Source: Entamoeba invadens IP1 (Eukaryota; Evosea; Mastigamoebida; Endamoebidae). Taken from it: a stretch of 64,000 nt of DNA. Position numbers and translations under genes: made by a program. The notes below the pieces were generated by a model. That model saw nothing but the letters and a program-made list of their open reading frames with translations. It ran no database searches and had not been told where the DNA came from. The stretch covers positions 1 through 64,000 of the forward strand of contig NW_004443578.1 of NCBI RefSeq assembly GCF_000330505.1, given 5' to 3'. Positions 33,959-43,545 of this stretch are shown here, in pieces. The number at the start of each line of letters is the position of its first letter. Within the stretch, counting starts at the first letter, position 1.

Positions 33959-35788
33959 ATGGATTACTTAGAATCCTTCATGGGGCAAGTCAGAGATTAT
34001 TTTGTAAGTCTGTTTGTGGGCGATAGTGTTACCAAACAAAACACATACAGCCGGATGTCAACAGTCCCCCTCGGACAATCCTCACAAAACATCTCAAACA
34101 TTCCAACTCAAGACACTGAAGTCCTCTTTGGTATCACTTTTAAAACAAGAGCAAACGCAATCACTAAAAGAGCACAACCAACTTCATTTAATGACCAAAA
34201 CAAACCTCAAATCAACTTAAATGCTCCACAAAAGTCATTTGAGGCACCCCAGAAAGTCGTTTCATTGAAGAGAAAGGCGACTGAAAATGAAGAGGGCGCC
34301 ACACAGACGATTGGGACGGCCAAAAATCCTATTGAAGTTGACAATAGGATTGTCGACGACGCACCGATGAAAGAAGCCGATGCCACGGAACCACAAGCAA
34401 ACACTGAAGAGAACAAAAGTAAAGTGAACGCCACAAATATGTCCGAGTTCGATAAGTACCTGGGAAATTTTAGTAGATCAATATTAACCGACGAGGTCAT
34501 TCAGAAAGAACTCGCTGAACGGAGCAAAACACAAATACAACGCCTTCATGAGAAGATCGAGGCAATGGCTAAGAACCCCGTCACAGAGAAGATCAAAGTC
34601 TTACGAAAGAGTCAAATCAAAAGGTCCGAACAGGCAAGGAGAGAGAAGTTCTTTGAAGAAAACAAAATCATTTCAATTGATGTCAAAGACTTCACCGAAG
34701 AGAAAGCTCAAGAGAAAATGAAACCAGTGGAAAAGCCTCAAAGTGAAGTTAAAGAAGTGCAAGAGACTCCATTGAATACTATTAATAGTATAAATACTAT
34801 TAATATAGTTAATACAGAAAAGCCTTCGTTTAGTCTCAGCACTGAGCCTTATGTTGTTGGAGCAATTGGTGTTGAGAAGAAGGAAGAGAAGAAAGAAGTT
34901 GCACCCCCATCATTCAATTTCTCTGGTGGGTTTCAAACGGAAGAAAAGAAAGAGGAAGTACCACCAGCGAGCAATCTGAGTGATATGTTTAAAACATTTA
35001 ATAAGAAGGAAGAAGAAAAGAAGGACATTCCACAAGCATTCAATTTCTCTAATGTGTTCCAAACAGGAGAGAAGAAAGAGGAAACACAACCGGCGAGTAA
35101 TCTGAATGATATGTTTAATGGATTTAATAAGAAGGAAGAGAAGAAAGAAGACGCGCCACAAGCATTCAATTTCTCTGGTGCATTCCAAACGGAAGAAAAG
35201 AAAGAAGATCCAAAACAAATTGAACAAAACATCACAAATTCCTTTTTTGTCCCACAGAACGTGATGGGAGAGATGAAATCAATTTTCATGGGAGCATTGC
35301 CGAATAATGAACAACAAAATACACAAAATAATCAAACACAACAAACGACTACAATGCTAAAGGATACAACTCAACAAACTAAGGAAACTCCTATTACTCT
35401 CGATTTCGGTGGGATGAAAGTAACCCCACCGGCTGGGTTCAAAATTTCTACTACGGCAAATGCTCCTCAAATTACAGTACCCCCACCAACGCCAGTCAAT
35501 ACACAACAAATAAATCCACCCCAAAATGAAACACAAGTCCCGACATTCACAAATAACTTTTTCTCAACACCTCAACCAGAAGCAACACAACAACAACAAC
35601 AAACTTTACCGACGTTTAATATTCAACAAAATCAACCAGAAAAGAACACTAAAAAAGTGGATGAGGCGAAAACAACTAATTGGTTTGAGGCTGGTGTCGA
35701 TTTCAACTCTATCGACTGGTCAAAATGCGGACCAAAGATTGAAATAGATCCTGCTCAGGCCGGCTTGTCATTTTTTGATAAAAACTGA
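33959..35788 (+). CDS. Nucleoporin-like protein with FxFS repeats
   Basis: An intact 609-residue protein from the ATG at 33959. Residues 1-23 (MDYLESFMGQVRDYFVSLFV) form an amphipathic helix like those that anchor nuclear-basket nucleoporins to the inner membrane. Basic KRKATE lies near 105, and a coiled, charged region spans about 160-260. From about 310 to 420 a roughly 33-residue motif occurs in tandem: PxxFNFSxxFQTxEKKEE then PASNLxDMFxxFNKKEE, with three FNFS cores. A Gln/Asn/Thr-rich disordered region follows (TQQTTTMLKD; EATQQQQQTLPTF) and then a conserved-looking tail WFEAGVDFNSIDWSKCGPKI. Composition and FxFS cores suggest an FG-type nucleoporin of the basket; classical FG, GLFG and FxFG cores are scarce, so the call is inference. 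Confidence 0.6.
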   Translation: MDYLESFMGQVRDYFVSLFVGDSVTKQNTYSRMSTVPLGQSSQNISNIPTQDTEVLFGITFKTRANAITKRAQPTSFNDQNKPQINLNAPQKSFEAPQKVVSLKRKATENEEGATQTIGTAKNPIEVDNRIVDDAPMKEADATEPQANTEENKSKVNATNMSEFDKYLGNFSRSILTDEVIQKELAERSKTQIQRLHEKIEAMAKNPVTEKIKVLRKSQIKRSEQARREKFFEENKIISIDVKDFTEEKAQEKMKPVEKPQSEVKEVQETPLNTINSINTINIVNTEKPSFSLSTEPYVVGAIGVEKKEEKKEVAPPSFNFSGGFQTEEKKEEVPPASNLSDMFKTFNKKEEEKKDIPQAFNFSNVFQTGEKKEETQPASNLNDMFNGFNKKEEKKEDAPQAFNFSGAFQTEEKKEDPKQIEQNITNSFFVPQNVMGEMKSIFMGALPNNEQQNTQNNQTQQTTTMLKDTTQQTKETPITLDFGGMKVTPPAGFKISTTANAPQITVPPPTPVNTQQINPPQNETQVPTFTNNFFSTPQPEATQQQQQTLPTFNIQQNQPEKNTKKVDEAKTTNWFEAGVDFNSIDWSKCGPKIEIDPAQAGLSFFDKN

Positions 35789-36124
35789 CCATTTTAAGTA
35801 AATGTTTCATTTGGTATTTACTAGTGAAGTTCTACTAATAGTAGTATTATAATTATAATAATATTATAGAATTATTTATTTATAGTTAAATACTAATAAT
35901 ATAATTTATATAGAATATTTATTAAATAATAGTATAATATTATATTAGTTATAATACTAGTAATAATGGTAATAATATAATAATAATAATAATAATATAA
36001 TATAATAGTATAGTATAAAACAGAATTATTAATAATGGTTTATATATAGTTATATATACTATATTTATTAGTAATAGATTAATAGTAACAAATCTATTTA
36101 AAATAGTAATCAAAGAGTCAACAG
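35789..36124. other. TA-rich microsatellite spacer
   Basis: Runs of TAA, TAT and ATA triplets fill the convergent spacer between the nucleoporin-like and aminotransferase genes. Confidence 0.7.
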
Positions 36125-37303
36125 TCAATTAGTTTGAAAAGCATCTCTGAGTAAGTTAAGTACGGATTGAATTTCAGTTTGGGGAGCAGCGATGTTAAAC
36201 CTTCTGAAATATTCGAAACCATTTCCAAATGACTTTCCTTGATTGAAAACTATTCCGCGGTCAGCAAGCCTTTTGTCGATTTCGTCGTTTTCTAAATTGA
36301 GGTTTGAGAAGTCAAGCCAGAGCAAAAATGTAGCGTTTGGAAGAGTCACATGGATGTTTGGGAGATATTGCTGTAAGTAGTGACGAACTAAGAGACCATT
36401 AGAATGAATGTAATTGACACAGGCGAGTCGCCAGTCCTCACACAAACCACTATAAGCAACAGTCATAGCTTCAAAGCCAAATAAGTTTCCAAAGGAGACG
36501 CCAAGACCACAGGCATACTCTGATACCTTTTTATAGAGAACGTTATTAGTACATAGCATGAAGGCTAAGTTCAATCCAGGGATGTTATAAGTCTTACTAG
36601 GAGCTAAGAAAGTGATTGTGATGTCTTCAGCAGTGTCTACAGTGGCCGTGTGAATATGTCGATGGTCGGGAAGAATTATGTCACAATGGATTTCATCAGA
36701 GATTATGACGACATGGTGCCTATGACAGATAGAAACGACCTTTTCGAGCTCTTTTTGTGTAAACACTTTACCCGTCGGGTTGTGTGGAGAACAGAAAATA
36801 TAGACTTTCACATCCTCCGAAACTATTTGCTTCTCTAACTCCTCAAAATCGATGTCCCAAGTGTCGCCGTTGTGGACCATTTTGTTCACGACTACCTTCC
36901 GGTGCGTTTCAGTCACGGACTCGAAGAAGTGCGGATACGACGGAGTGTTGAATAAGACGGCGTCGCCCTCTTTTGTGATCGCGTGAAGGACTAGACCTAT
37001 CCCGGAGACTACACCGGGCGAAAACATGAGACTTTGCTTTAAGCGATCTTCCGTAAAGTCCCAGCCATGTGTAGATAAGTACCGCGTTATGTTTCTATAT
37101 AACTCATTTGGTACACTGGAGTACCCAAAGATCCCCAATTTGCATAAATCAGTCAACGCTTCACGAATCGCAGGAGGGGCTTGGAAGTCCATATCAGCTA
37201 CCCAATGCGGGTGAATAGGAACGGTTTTGTTCACGGGGTATGGCGTGATATTGTATTTGAATGCGTTTGTACCTACACGAGTGGGTGGGTTATCAAAGGA
37301 CAT
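36125..37303 (-). CDS. MalY/PatB-type C-S lyase (PLP aminotransferase fold)
   Basis: A 392-residue PLP enzyme of aminotransferase class I/II, closest in layout to MalY/PatB cystathionine beta-lyases, which cleave cystathionine or cysteine conjugates. Motifs: PIHPHWVADMDFQAPPAIREAL at the start (typical of the MalY group), CSPHNPTGKVF (Asn about 175), ISDEIHCDI (Asp about 203, binds the pyridine ring nitrogen), APSKTYNIPGL (Lys about 237, Schiff base), and RRFNIAAP near the end (the Arg that binds the carboxylate). I start at the ATG at 37303; the codon before it is TTG. No targeting signal is seen, so it is probably cytosolic. In anaerobic protists such enzymes often derive from bacteria; that is likely but not tested here. 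Confidence 0.92.
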   Translation of the reverse strand: MSFDNPPTRVGTNAFKYNITPYPVNKTVPIHPHWVADMDFQAPPAIREALTDLCKLGIFGYSSVPNELYRNITRYLSTHGWDFTEDRLKQSLMFSPGVVSGIGLVLHAITKEGDAVLFNTPSYPHFFESVTETHRKVVVNKMVHNGDTWDIDFEELEKQIVSEDVKVYIFCSPHNPTGKVFTQKELEKVVSICHRHHVVIISDEIHCDIILPDHRHIHTATVDTAEDITITFLAPSKTYNIPGLNLAFMLCTNNVLYKKVSEYACGLGVSFGNLFGFEAMTVAYSGLCEDWRLACVNYIHSNGLLVRHYLQQYLPNIHVTLPNATFLLWLDFSNLNLENDEIDKRLADRGIVFNQGKSFGNGFEYFRRFNIAAPQTEIQSVLNLLRDAFQTN

Positions 37304-37651
37304 CAATTCTTTGTTATAAAAAGTCGGGGCCTATTTATATAGACATGGAATCAATTGAGTATTTTTTTGATGTTTTGCTTGATAAAAAACTGGTCTTTAT
37401 TTGAATTTCGATGGTCGTTTATTTATAGTTTCGTAATAACTCTTTATGGGAAAAGTGTGGCGAGCTTGGGCTTGTTTTCATTTTTCAAAATAAAAATATT
37501 ATTATTTATAATAGTATTATTATTTAAATACTATATTAAAACAGATGTTGGAGGAGGTGCACCAGAAAAAAAATTCTGAAACTTTTCAAGTATAGTATAT
37601 TTTATTAATATTGTGTATTATATAATATTAATAAAGTATTTTTTTATCAGT
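37304..37651. other. Spacer, no credible gene
   Basis: A hydrophobic + frame at 37355-37579 lacks an ATG and any motif. Confidence 0.5.
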
Positions 37652-38358
37652 TTAACACGTTGGGGTTTATTTTGTGTTTTTTTCCCAGAATTTTTTTTCA
37701 TTGAAACACAACACACTATTTTGCCGAACTACCAAAACAAAATTTTTTAAATAACAATTTCACTGAATAATCTCCAAAATTCAAAACGATAATATCTGAT
37801 CGAGTCCTTGATGGAAAAGACGCCTTTGAATATAAAAACTAAAGGTTTAAACAATCACAGTTCGTTTTTAAAATTTTTTATATCAATATCAAATTGAGTA
37901 ATAAGTTTAACGTTGAATATTATGATAAAGATACTTAATTTTAGGGACGGTTGTCGGAGTTAATCTTGTTAGAAAAAACAGACGTACTATTCTCTTCAAT
38001 TGAAAGCATGTATATTTATAATATAAACACTCTATGATTTCATGTGAATCAAGTCAATGAAATGTCACTACGAGTGGCAACAAAACGCTTATTACAAACG
38101 TTCTTCGTCTAAGCAAATTGCTATACGGAATGAAACACTCCAAGATAATCAATAATAACAATAATTCGAATATCTTAGTGATTTTTGTTATCATTTGAAT
38201 ATTGAATTTACTAAAATCACAAGGATAAAAATCCACAAAGGAGCTCAAACAGGTTTTTCCTCTTTTTTAATTTTTTTTACACTCGGCAAAAAAATAAAAC
38301 ATCAACCTTTTTATTTTTTTTCATATAAAACTGAAAAAAGGAAGCTCCAACGTGTTAA
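37652..38358. mobile_element. TTAA-flanked MITE, copy 1 (empty)
   Basis: A 707-bp segment bounded by TTAACACGTTGG and CCAACGTGTTAA. The second copy at 58354-59515 has different outer flanks but the same TTAA at each end. I therefore read TTAA as the target duplication and CACGTTGG/CCAACGTG as the terminal repeat, which is the piggyBac pattern. A minus-strand frame at 38054-38248 is shared with the other copy but has a stop where that copy reads on, so it is not clearly coding. This copy lacks the nested insertion found at 58974. Confidence 0.8.
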
Positions 38359-38573
38359 TATATTTTTAATATAGAGTCATTTGCTAAACGTTGTCTGGTC
38401 TGAAACGTTGTCTGCCGATTTTTAGACCATTATAAATGGAATATTTCGGGAATTTTTTTGAAACCCCCAAAATCATTGTTTCAATATTTTTCCCAGTTTT
38501 TTTTCATTTTTACCTAATTCCCGTTTTTTTAAAACAAAAGTCAATTATTTTTTGTCAAAAAGACAACGTTTAT

Positions 38574-41500
38574 CCCTTGTAAGCTTGGTATGCATGACTA
38601 AGTAATGCATTTTTTACAACACAAACGTGTAAATTTTAAATATAAATATGTGACAATTCAATTAATAATAACATTAAAAAATATTTGTTATGGTAAAAAT
38701 ATCATATTTTAATTAATATGTATTTGATTATTTTCCAAACAGAAATGCATTTTTAAGTAAAATAATATTTTTACATTTTAAAAACATAATTATTTTTAAT
38801 AACTATGTAAATTATACTTATCTTTTTAATTGTGGATATCATAAACATAAATTGCTGGTTACACGACAAAAATGAATATAAATTAGAATGTTTTTAGTAA
38901 TTAATCTAAAAACATCAGTTTTCAACTAAAAAACTTGACAATGAATTACGAGGGGATGACTGAAGAAACTATAAACAATTTTATTTCAAATCAAAGCGGT
39001 GATGGTTATTATTATGTTTCATCAGTCAATGCATTTCTTCTAAAGATGAACCATGGTGGACAAAATTTGACATCGATTATCAAAAATAATATTTTGAGTT
39101 TTAGGCTTACTTTTATTCCTATTTTACAATATACACATTTTGTTTTAGCTGTTGTTGACAGTCAAGAAAAAATAGGCATAATATTTAACCCATTGGAAAA
39201 TTATCACGACATTGATTATGTGTCATATTTAAAAGATATATTTAATACTCTCGGTTATAATGAATTTAATATTTACACTGCAACACGTTTTTGTAGACAG
39301 CCGACACAATCTCTTTTATGTGGTGTTTATGTTTGTTATTATGTCACAATGATGATTATGTTCAAAGATTGTAGATCTGTTTTAATGCACAATCCCGATA
39401 ATTTAGAAGTATTCATTAAAACGATTAATACGATTGCATACACAACTTTTATCAACAAAATTCACACAAAATTTAACGGAGAAAATGTTCTATTGGAAGA
39501 TGATAAACATCATAATATAAATACAATTAATTCAATACAACAGATACAATCAATTAATAAAACATGTCAAAGAAAAGGAAAAGGCTCAAATACTATTATT
39601 ACTAATGAGTATATTGAAAAAATGAATTTTCTTGTTGGTATAGAAACAAAATACAAATACAACAAAATTAGTTTAGGAAACGTGTTAAAATGTTATCAAG
39701 TTAGACCAACGAGAAGTGCAGAATATAGTGATAAGATTTTAAAAATGTCATTGGATGAACTTATTGATTTTATTTTTCCACCACGGTTTATTGAAACATT
39801 GTTAACATATACTAATATTCATGGTAAATTTTCCGTTTTTATTTATAACACAACACATTTAACAACGCGGAATTGGAAAGATCTCGACAGAGATGAAATG
39901 TTTGCATTCATTGGTATTTCACTATTGCAAGGTGTTTATAATGATACTAAATTAAGTCAAAGAAATAATTGGTTTGGAAAATTTGCAAGAATAGCATACA
40001 TGTCTGCAATGTCTCTTAGAAGATACAAACAGATTTTGAGAAATCTTCGCTTTGATAATTTATGTAAAAGAAAAGCAGAAGACTTACACGTTTCGCAATA
40101 TTTATTCGAAATGTTTGTAAATGAAAATTACACAAAAAGAAAATATTCAAAAAGTGAAATTGACGAAGAAAGTTTTTCTGATACAAGTTTAAGCACTCAT
40201 TCATCTTCAACTGATTCAACTGGTTCATCTGAAAATGATCAGTATTTATCTAGTGATGATTCAAGTGATTCATACGAAACTCAACATAATAAAACAACAT
40301 CAACAAATAAAAACATCTTAACCAATAATGATGAGTATTTAAGTTTAACGAGTCCAATATATACATATGGATATGATTGGGATAATTATTATAAAATATC
40401 ATTTATAATAGAAACATTTAATGACGTTTTTAAAGAAATGAGTGAACAAATTAAACCATCTTCTGTGTTGTGTGTTGATGAAGACTTATTCAGATATTTT
40501 GGCCATTACCAAAACAAAGTTACAATGCCTTCCAAGCCTTCTAAAAGTGGATTTAAAATATTCATGTTGGTCGATTCAGAAACAAATGCTGTTCTTAATA
40601 CCTTTCTATACAGAGGAAGTAACAACGGAGAAGTTGTCCACCGTTTGGGCGAACGCGTTGTAATTAAATTGATGGAGTCTTTTTGGGGAAGTGAATATAC
40701 TTTATTTACAGATCGTTATTTTACTTCACAAATATTATATGAATATTTGGCAAGCCGAGGCATAAATATAATAGGAACTTTGGATTCAAAAAGGAAGGAA
40801 GTACCAAATGAATTGAAAAGAAAAGGAAAGCGCACAGATGGGTCTTTAGTAACATATCATTGTTCAAATGGGAGTTACTTATCGAGTTTTATTGATAAGA
40901 AAACTAATGTACTATTACTGTCTAGCACTAAACCCAACGAAGTGGATGTAAATACAAGTGAAAAAGTATCAATAAAACCAAATATTAGATCGAAATATTC
41001 TACACAAAGATTACCAAATAGAACCACTGTTAATATAGATTATAACAAATTTATGGGAGGAGTTGATATAGTTGACTCACTTACCAAAAGAACCGATACA
41101 AAGAAAATAACAAGAAGGTGGACTTTAGCTTTGTTTTTCTGTATGTTAAATCTGGCATTTAACAACTTGTACGTTATCATGAAATCTCAAATTATACACA
41201 ACAAAAAACCATCACAAACAAAAATTAACAGAATTGAAATTATGGAAAATGTCGCGATACACTTAATTATTAACAATGTTAAAAAGAGGAAATTGAATCA
41301 TTTAAATCTACGATCCAGAAAAGCTGTTATTTATTTTTTGAAAACATTTACAAAGAATGACATTAAACAACCCATTTTTATTCAAAAAACCGCTTCTGAT
41401 TGTGCGATTTGTAAAGAAGAAATTAAAGGAAAACGAAATTCCGTTAAAAATATTTGTGTGTCATGTGGTAGACATGTTTGTTTTAAACACTCTATCCGAA

Positions 41501-41851
41501 TTTATAAATGTAAAGATTGTATCAATCAATTTGATTTCTAAAACAATCAAAATTGATATTTTTGTGGTAGTAATATATCGGGATATTTGCATCAACAATA
41601 AAAATAAATTTCCTGTTTATACAAATAGTTCTCACGTAGACCTCATTTGGTTATTGGCAAAAATGGCGACTTGTTTAATTTCCCCTATAAAGCCAATCAA
41701 AAATATCTATTTTAATTTGTTTTTATGATTTTTGTTTATAATTGTTATTATTGGTTGCATGGCTTTCTCATGCAGTGTGTTATTTTTTAAAATAATATTT
41801 ACACATTTTTTTCATAAAAAAAAACGTGTAAAACATGCGACCATTCGCGGG
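38574..41851. mobile_element. piggyBac-type transposon with TTAT target duplication
   Basis: The 3278-bp element starts CCCTTGTAAGCTTGGTATGC and ends CATTCGCGGG. The reversed right end, CCCGCGAATGGTCGCATG, matches the left end imperfectly (shared CCC, TGGT and GCATG). TTAT occurs at 38570-38573 and 41852-41855, a variant of the usual TTAA. The ends are fixed independently by the MITE it splits. Just inside each end lies a palindromic block (TTTACA...GTGTAAA). Its single gene is intact, so the copy may still be active. Confidence 0.82.
38941..41541 (+). CDS. Ulp1-like protease / piggyBac transposase fusion protein
   Basis: An uninterrupted 866-residue protein from the ATG at 38941 (a TTG lies two codons before). 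Residues 20-150 resemble a C48/adenain-type cysteine protease: His66 in QYTHFVLAVVDS, Asn83 in IFNPLEN, then CRQPTQSLLCGVYVCYYV with Gln120 and Cys127. Residues 250-410 and 480-760 are a piggyBac (DDE_Tnp_1_7) transposase: FIGISLLQGVYNDTKLSQR, Asp513 in CVDEDLFRYFG, Asp591 in FTDRYFTS, and Asp709 and Asp712 in MGGVDIVD. An acidic Ser-rich linker lies at about 415-460. Residues 821-861 are a Cys/His cross-brace domain (CAIC, CVSCGRHVC, CKDC) like that at the end of piggyBac proteins. The transposase excises and inserts the element; the protease role is unknown. Confidence 0.9.
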   Translation: MNYEGMTEETINNFISNQSGDGYYYVSSVNAFLLKMNHGGQNLTSIIKNNILSFRLTFIPILQYTHFVLAVVDSQEKIGIIFNPLENYHDIDYVSYLKDIFNTLGYNEFNIYTATRFCRQPTQSLLCGVYVCYYVTMMIMFKDCRSVLMHNPDNLEVFIKTINTIAYTTFINKIHTKFNGENVLLEDDKHHNINTINSIQQIQSINKTCQRKGKGSNTIITNEYIEKMNFLVGIETKYKYNKISLGNVLKCYQVRPTRSAEYSDKILKMSLDELIDFIFPPRFIETLLTYTNIHGKFSVFIYNTTHLTTRNWKDLDRDEMFAFIGISLLQGVYNDTKLSQRNNWFGKFARIAYMSAMSLRRYKQILRNLRFDNLCKRKAEDLHVSQYLFEMFVNENYTKRKYSKSEIDEESFSDTSLSTHSSSTDSTGSSENDQYLSSDDSSDSYETQHNKTTSTNKNILTNNDEYLSLTSPIYTYGYDWDNYYKISFIIETFNDVFKEMSEQIKPSSVLCVDEDLFRYFGHYQNKVTMPSKPSKSGFKIFMLVDSETNAVLNTFLYRGSNNGEVVHRLGERVVIKLMESFWGSEYTLFTDRYFTSQILYEYLASRGINIIGTLDSKRKEVPNELKRKGKRTDGSLVTYHCSNGSYLSSFIDKKTNVLLLSSTKPNEVDVNTSEKVSIKPNIRSKYSTQRLPNRTTVNIDYNKFMGGVDIVDSLTKRTDTKKITRRWTLALFFCMLNLAFNNLYVIMKSQIIHNKKPSQTKINRIEIMENVAIHLIINNVKKRKLNHLNLRSRKAVIYFLKTFTKNDIKQPIFIQKTASDCAICKEEIKGKRNSVKNICVSCGRHVCFKHSIRIYKCKDCINQFDF

Positions 41852-41867
41852 TTATCGACTGACTCTA

Positions 41868-42273
41868 GTGTAATATGTAATTAAAAACTCTATAAACATA
41901 TTATGAGATTTAAACATCAAACTCCAAAAATTTTTGGGCTAATTTTGGTATTAGTTCGAAATTATAATAAAAAACTAATAGTTATTGTAAAATCTATTAT
42001 TATAAAATTGGACAAAAATAACAAAATTATTTTGTTTTATAAACTCCATTTTGACAAATTCAAATATCATTATTTTTTTTAATTAAAAACAAAGTTATTT
42101 TTATACCATAATAATCATACAAAATAACGACAAAAACATATAAATTTAATTATTAAATAAAATGAAATGATAAAAAAATCTAAAAAATTAACTTATCAAA
42201 AAGATTATCGAGATTGCATCAACTCAAATTATTTGAAGATAGAAAGAATCTCAAATTTGACTAAACACATCAA
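41868..42273. other. AT-rich spacer
   Basis: No gene; presumably contains the promoter of the coiled-coil gene. Confidence 0.5.
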
Positions 42274-43329
42274 ATGTCAGATTCCGAAACGTTCAAACAT
42301 TTAAACGCAAAAGTTTACAAGGAACAAGCCATTTGGATGTTGAATGCTATGTGGCCTTCAACCAAATCGGCCAAAGCTGAAGAGATCTGGAAGTTTGTTC
42401 AGATCTTTTCCGATTTAGATCAAGAGAACCACGCTTCCGGGTGTTGTCTTGATGAGTTGAATATGCATCGAGTCTTTGAGAAATTGAATTCCCAAAAGAC
42501 GGTTCAAGAGATGCGAAGTCAAATGAAGAAGGCGGGGCTTGAGAATTTCAAGAAGTTTGGACTTCTTCACTTCTTAGTCTTTTACTACGACCAAGACTGG
42601 AAGAAGATTACCAACGCTCCACAAGGCGATAACTCCGAACAACTCGAAAACGCAAAGAAATTATTAGAGGCCGTCTCTAAGCAACTTGAAGAGTGTCAAA
42701 AGAAAGCCGAGGCGGCTAAAAAGTCTGCCGAGGAAGCCGATAAAAGACAAAAAGAAGCACAAAAGGCTGAAGACGAGGTGACTAAAGCACTCGATGAAGT
42801 CAAGTCACAAGAAGACGCAAAAAACAAGAAGCGCGAACAACTCCAGAAGAAGATCGAGACAGCGGGATTGGTAGCTAAGAATGCTGCTATTCAAGAATTG
42901 GCTAAATTGGACAACGAGGATGACCTCCCAATGAGAAGAGCCAAGACAACTTTAGAGGCGGCCCAGCGAAAGGCGGCAAAAGCTGGTTTGTTCTTATTTA
43001 ATTCTTTTTGAATAAATAAATAACTATAACTATACTATTATTAGATAGTACATTAGAACTATATTTAATAATTAATATTTATTATTATAATACACTGACA
43101 ATTAGTAAAAATAGCTACAGAAGCAAAAGAAAAGGCTGACAGCGATGCGGCTGAGGCAGACAAAGCTGTCGAAGAGACACAAAAGAAGGTCGAAGAGGCT
43201 GAAAAGTTCTTGAAAGAGCAACAAGAGTCTGCTGGTGGAAATGGACAGGGCACTATGTGGTGGATGCAGAGAGAGCTCGATGAGAAAAAGAAGTACATGC
43301 CAATGAGAAAGGGTGGTGTAGCGAAGTAA
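42274..43329 (+). CDS. Coiled-coil protein, two exons
   Basis: Exon 1 is 42274-42985 and exon 2 is 43106-43329, giving 311 residues. Residues 1-115 are a globular, helical domain (QAIWMLNAMWPSTKSAKAEE; SDLDQENHASGCCLDELNMH) that looks distantly EF-hand-like but lacks full loops. Residues 120-280 form a long Ala/Lys/Glu-rich coiled coil, and the C-terminus is GTMWWMQRELDEKKKYMPMR followed by KGGVAK. The donor GTTTGT at 42986 and acceptor TAG at 43105 join in frame. A second TAG at 43114 also keeps frame, removing three residues. Without splicing the frame ends falsely at 43011. It is probably a cytoskeletal or scaffold protein; I cannot name it. Confidence 0.82.
42986..43105 (+). other. Intron, GTTTGT...TAG, alternative acceptor 9 nt downstream
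   Basis: The intron is 120 nt and AT-rich. ATTAG at 43105 and AATAG at 43114 both leave the same reading frame, so two isoforms differing by three residues are possible. Confidence 0.85.
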
Positions 43330-43545
43330 CAAATTCACGTTAGGGTTATTTCAGGGTTTCATAAAATCAATTCTTTTAATATGGAAATTTTTATTGAGTG
43401 CAAAAAACGCCGAATAACATTTTATATGACATTTTTGAGTATTAAAGACGTTGAAAAATTGAAAACCTTTCAAAGAGAAAAGAAGTATTATTATTAATAA
43501 AGTTATAATTACAATATAGTAAAATAATACAAATCAAAAATTTTT

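Larger units (their letters stand above)
38374..41865. mobile_element. TA-flanked MITE (GAGT family), copy 3, split by a piggyBac element
   Basis: The left part, 38374-38573, starts GAGTCATTTGCTAAACGTTG after a TA and runs through the family core to AGACAACGTT. The right remnant CGACTGACTC at 41856-41865, followed by TA, is the other end of this MITE (copy 1 ends GACTGACTC in the same orientation). The 3.3-kb piggyBac-type transposon lies between them. Without the insert the MITE would be about 210 bp. Confidence 0.8.

Noticed and set aside
38054..38248. Open frame shared by the two TTAA-flanked MITEs (also 58644-58997)
   Set aside because: Similarity is explained by copy identity. Copy 1 has a stop where copy 2 reads on, and neither has a clear start or known domain.
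41357..41728. Plus-strand frame overlapping the end of the transposase gene
   Set aside because: It overlaps the Cys-rich C-terminus of the transposase in another frame and is a shadow.
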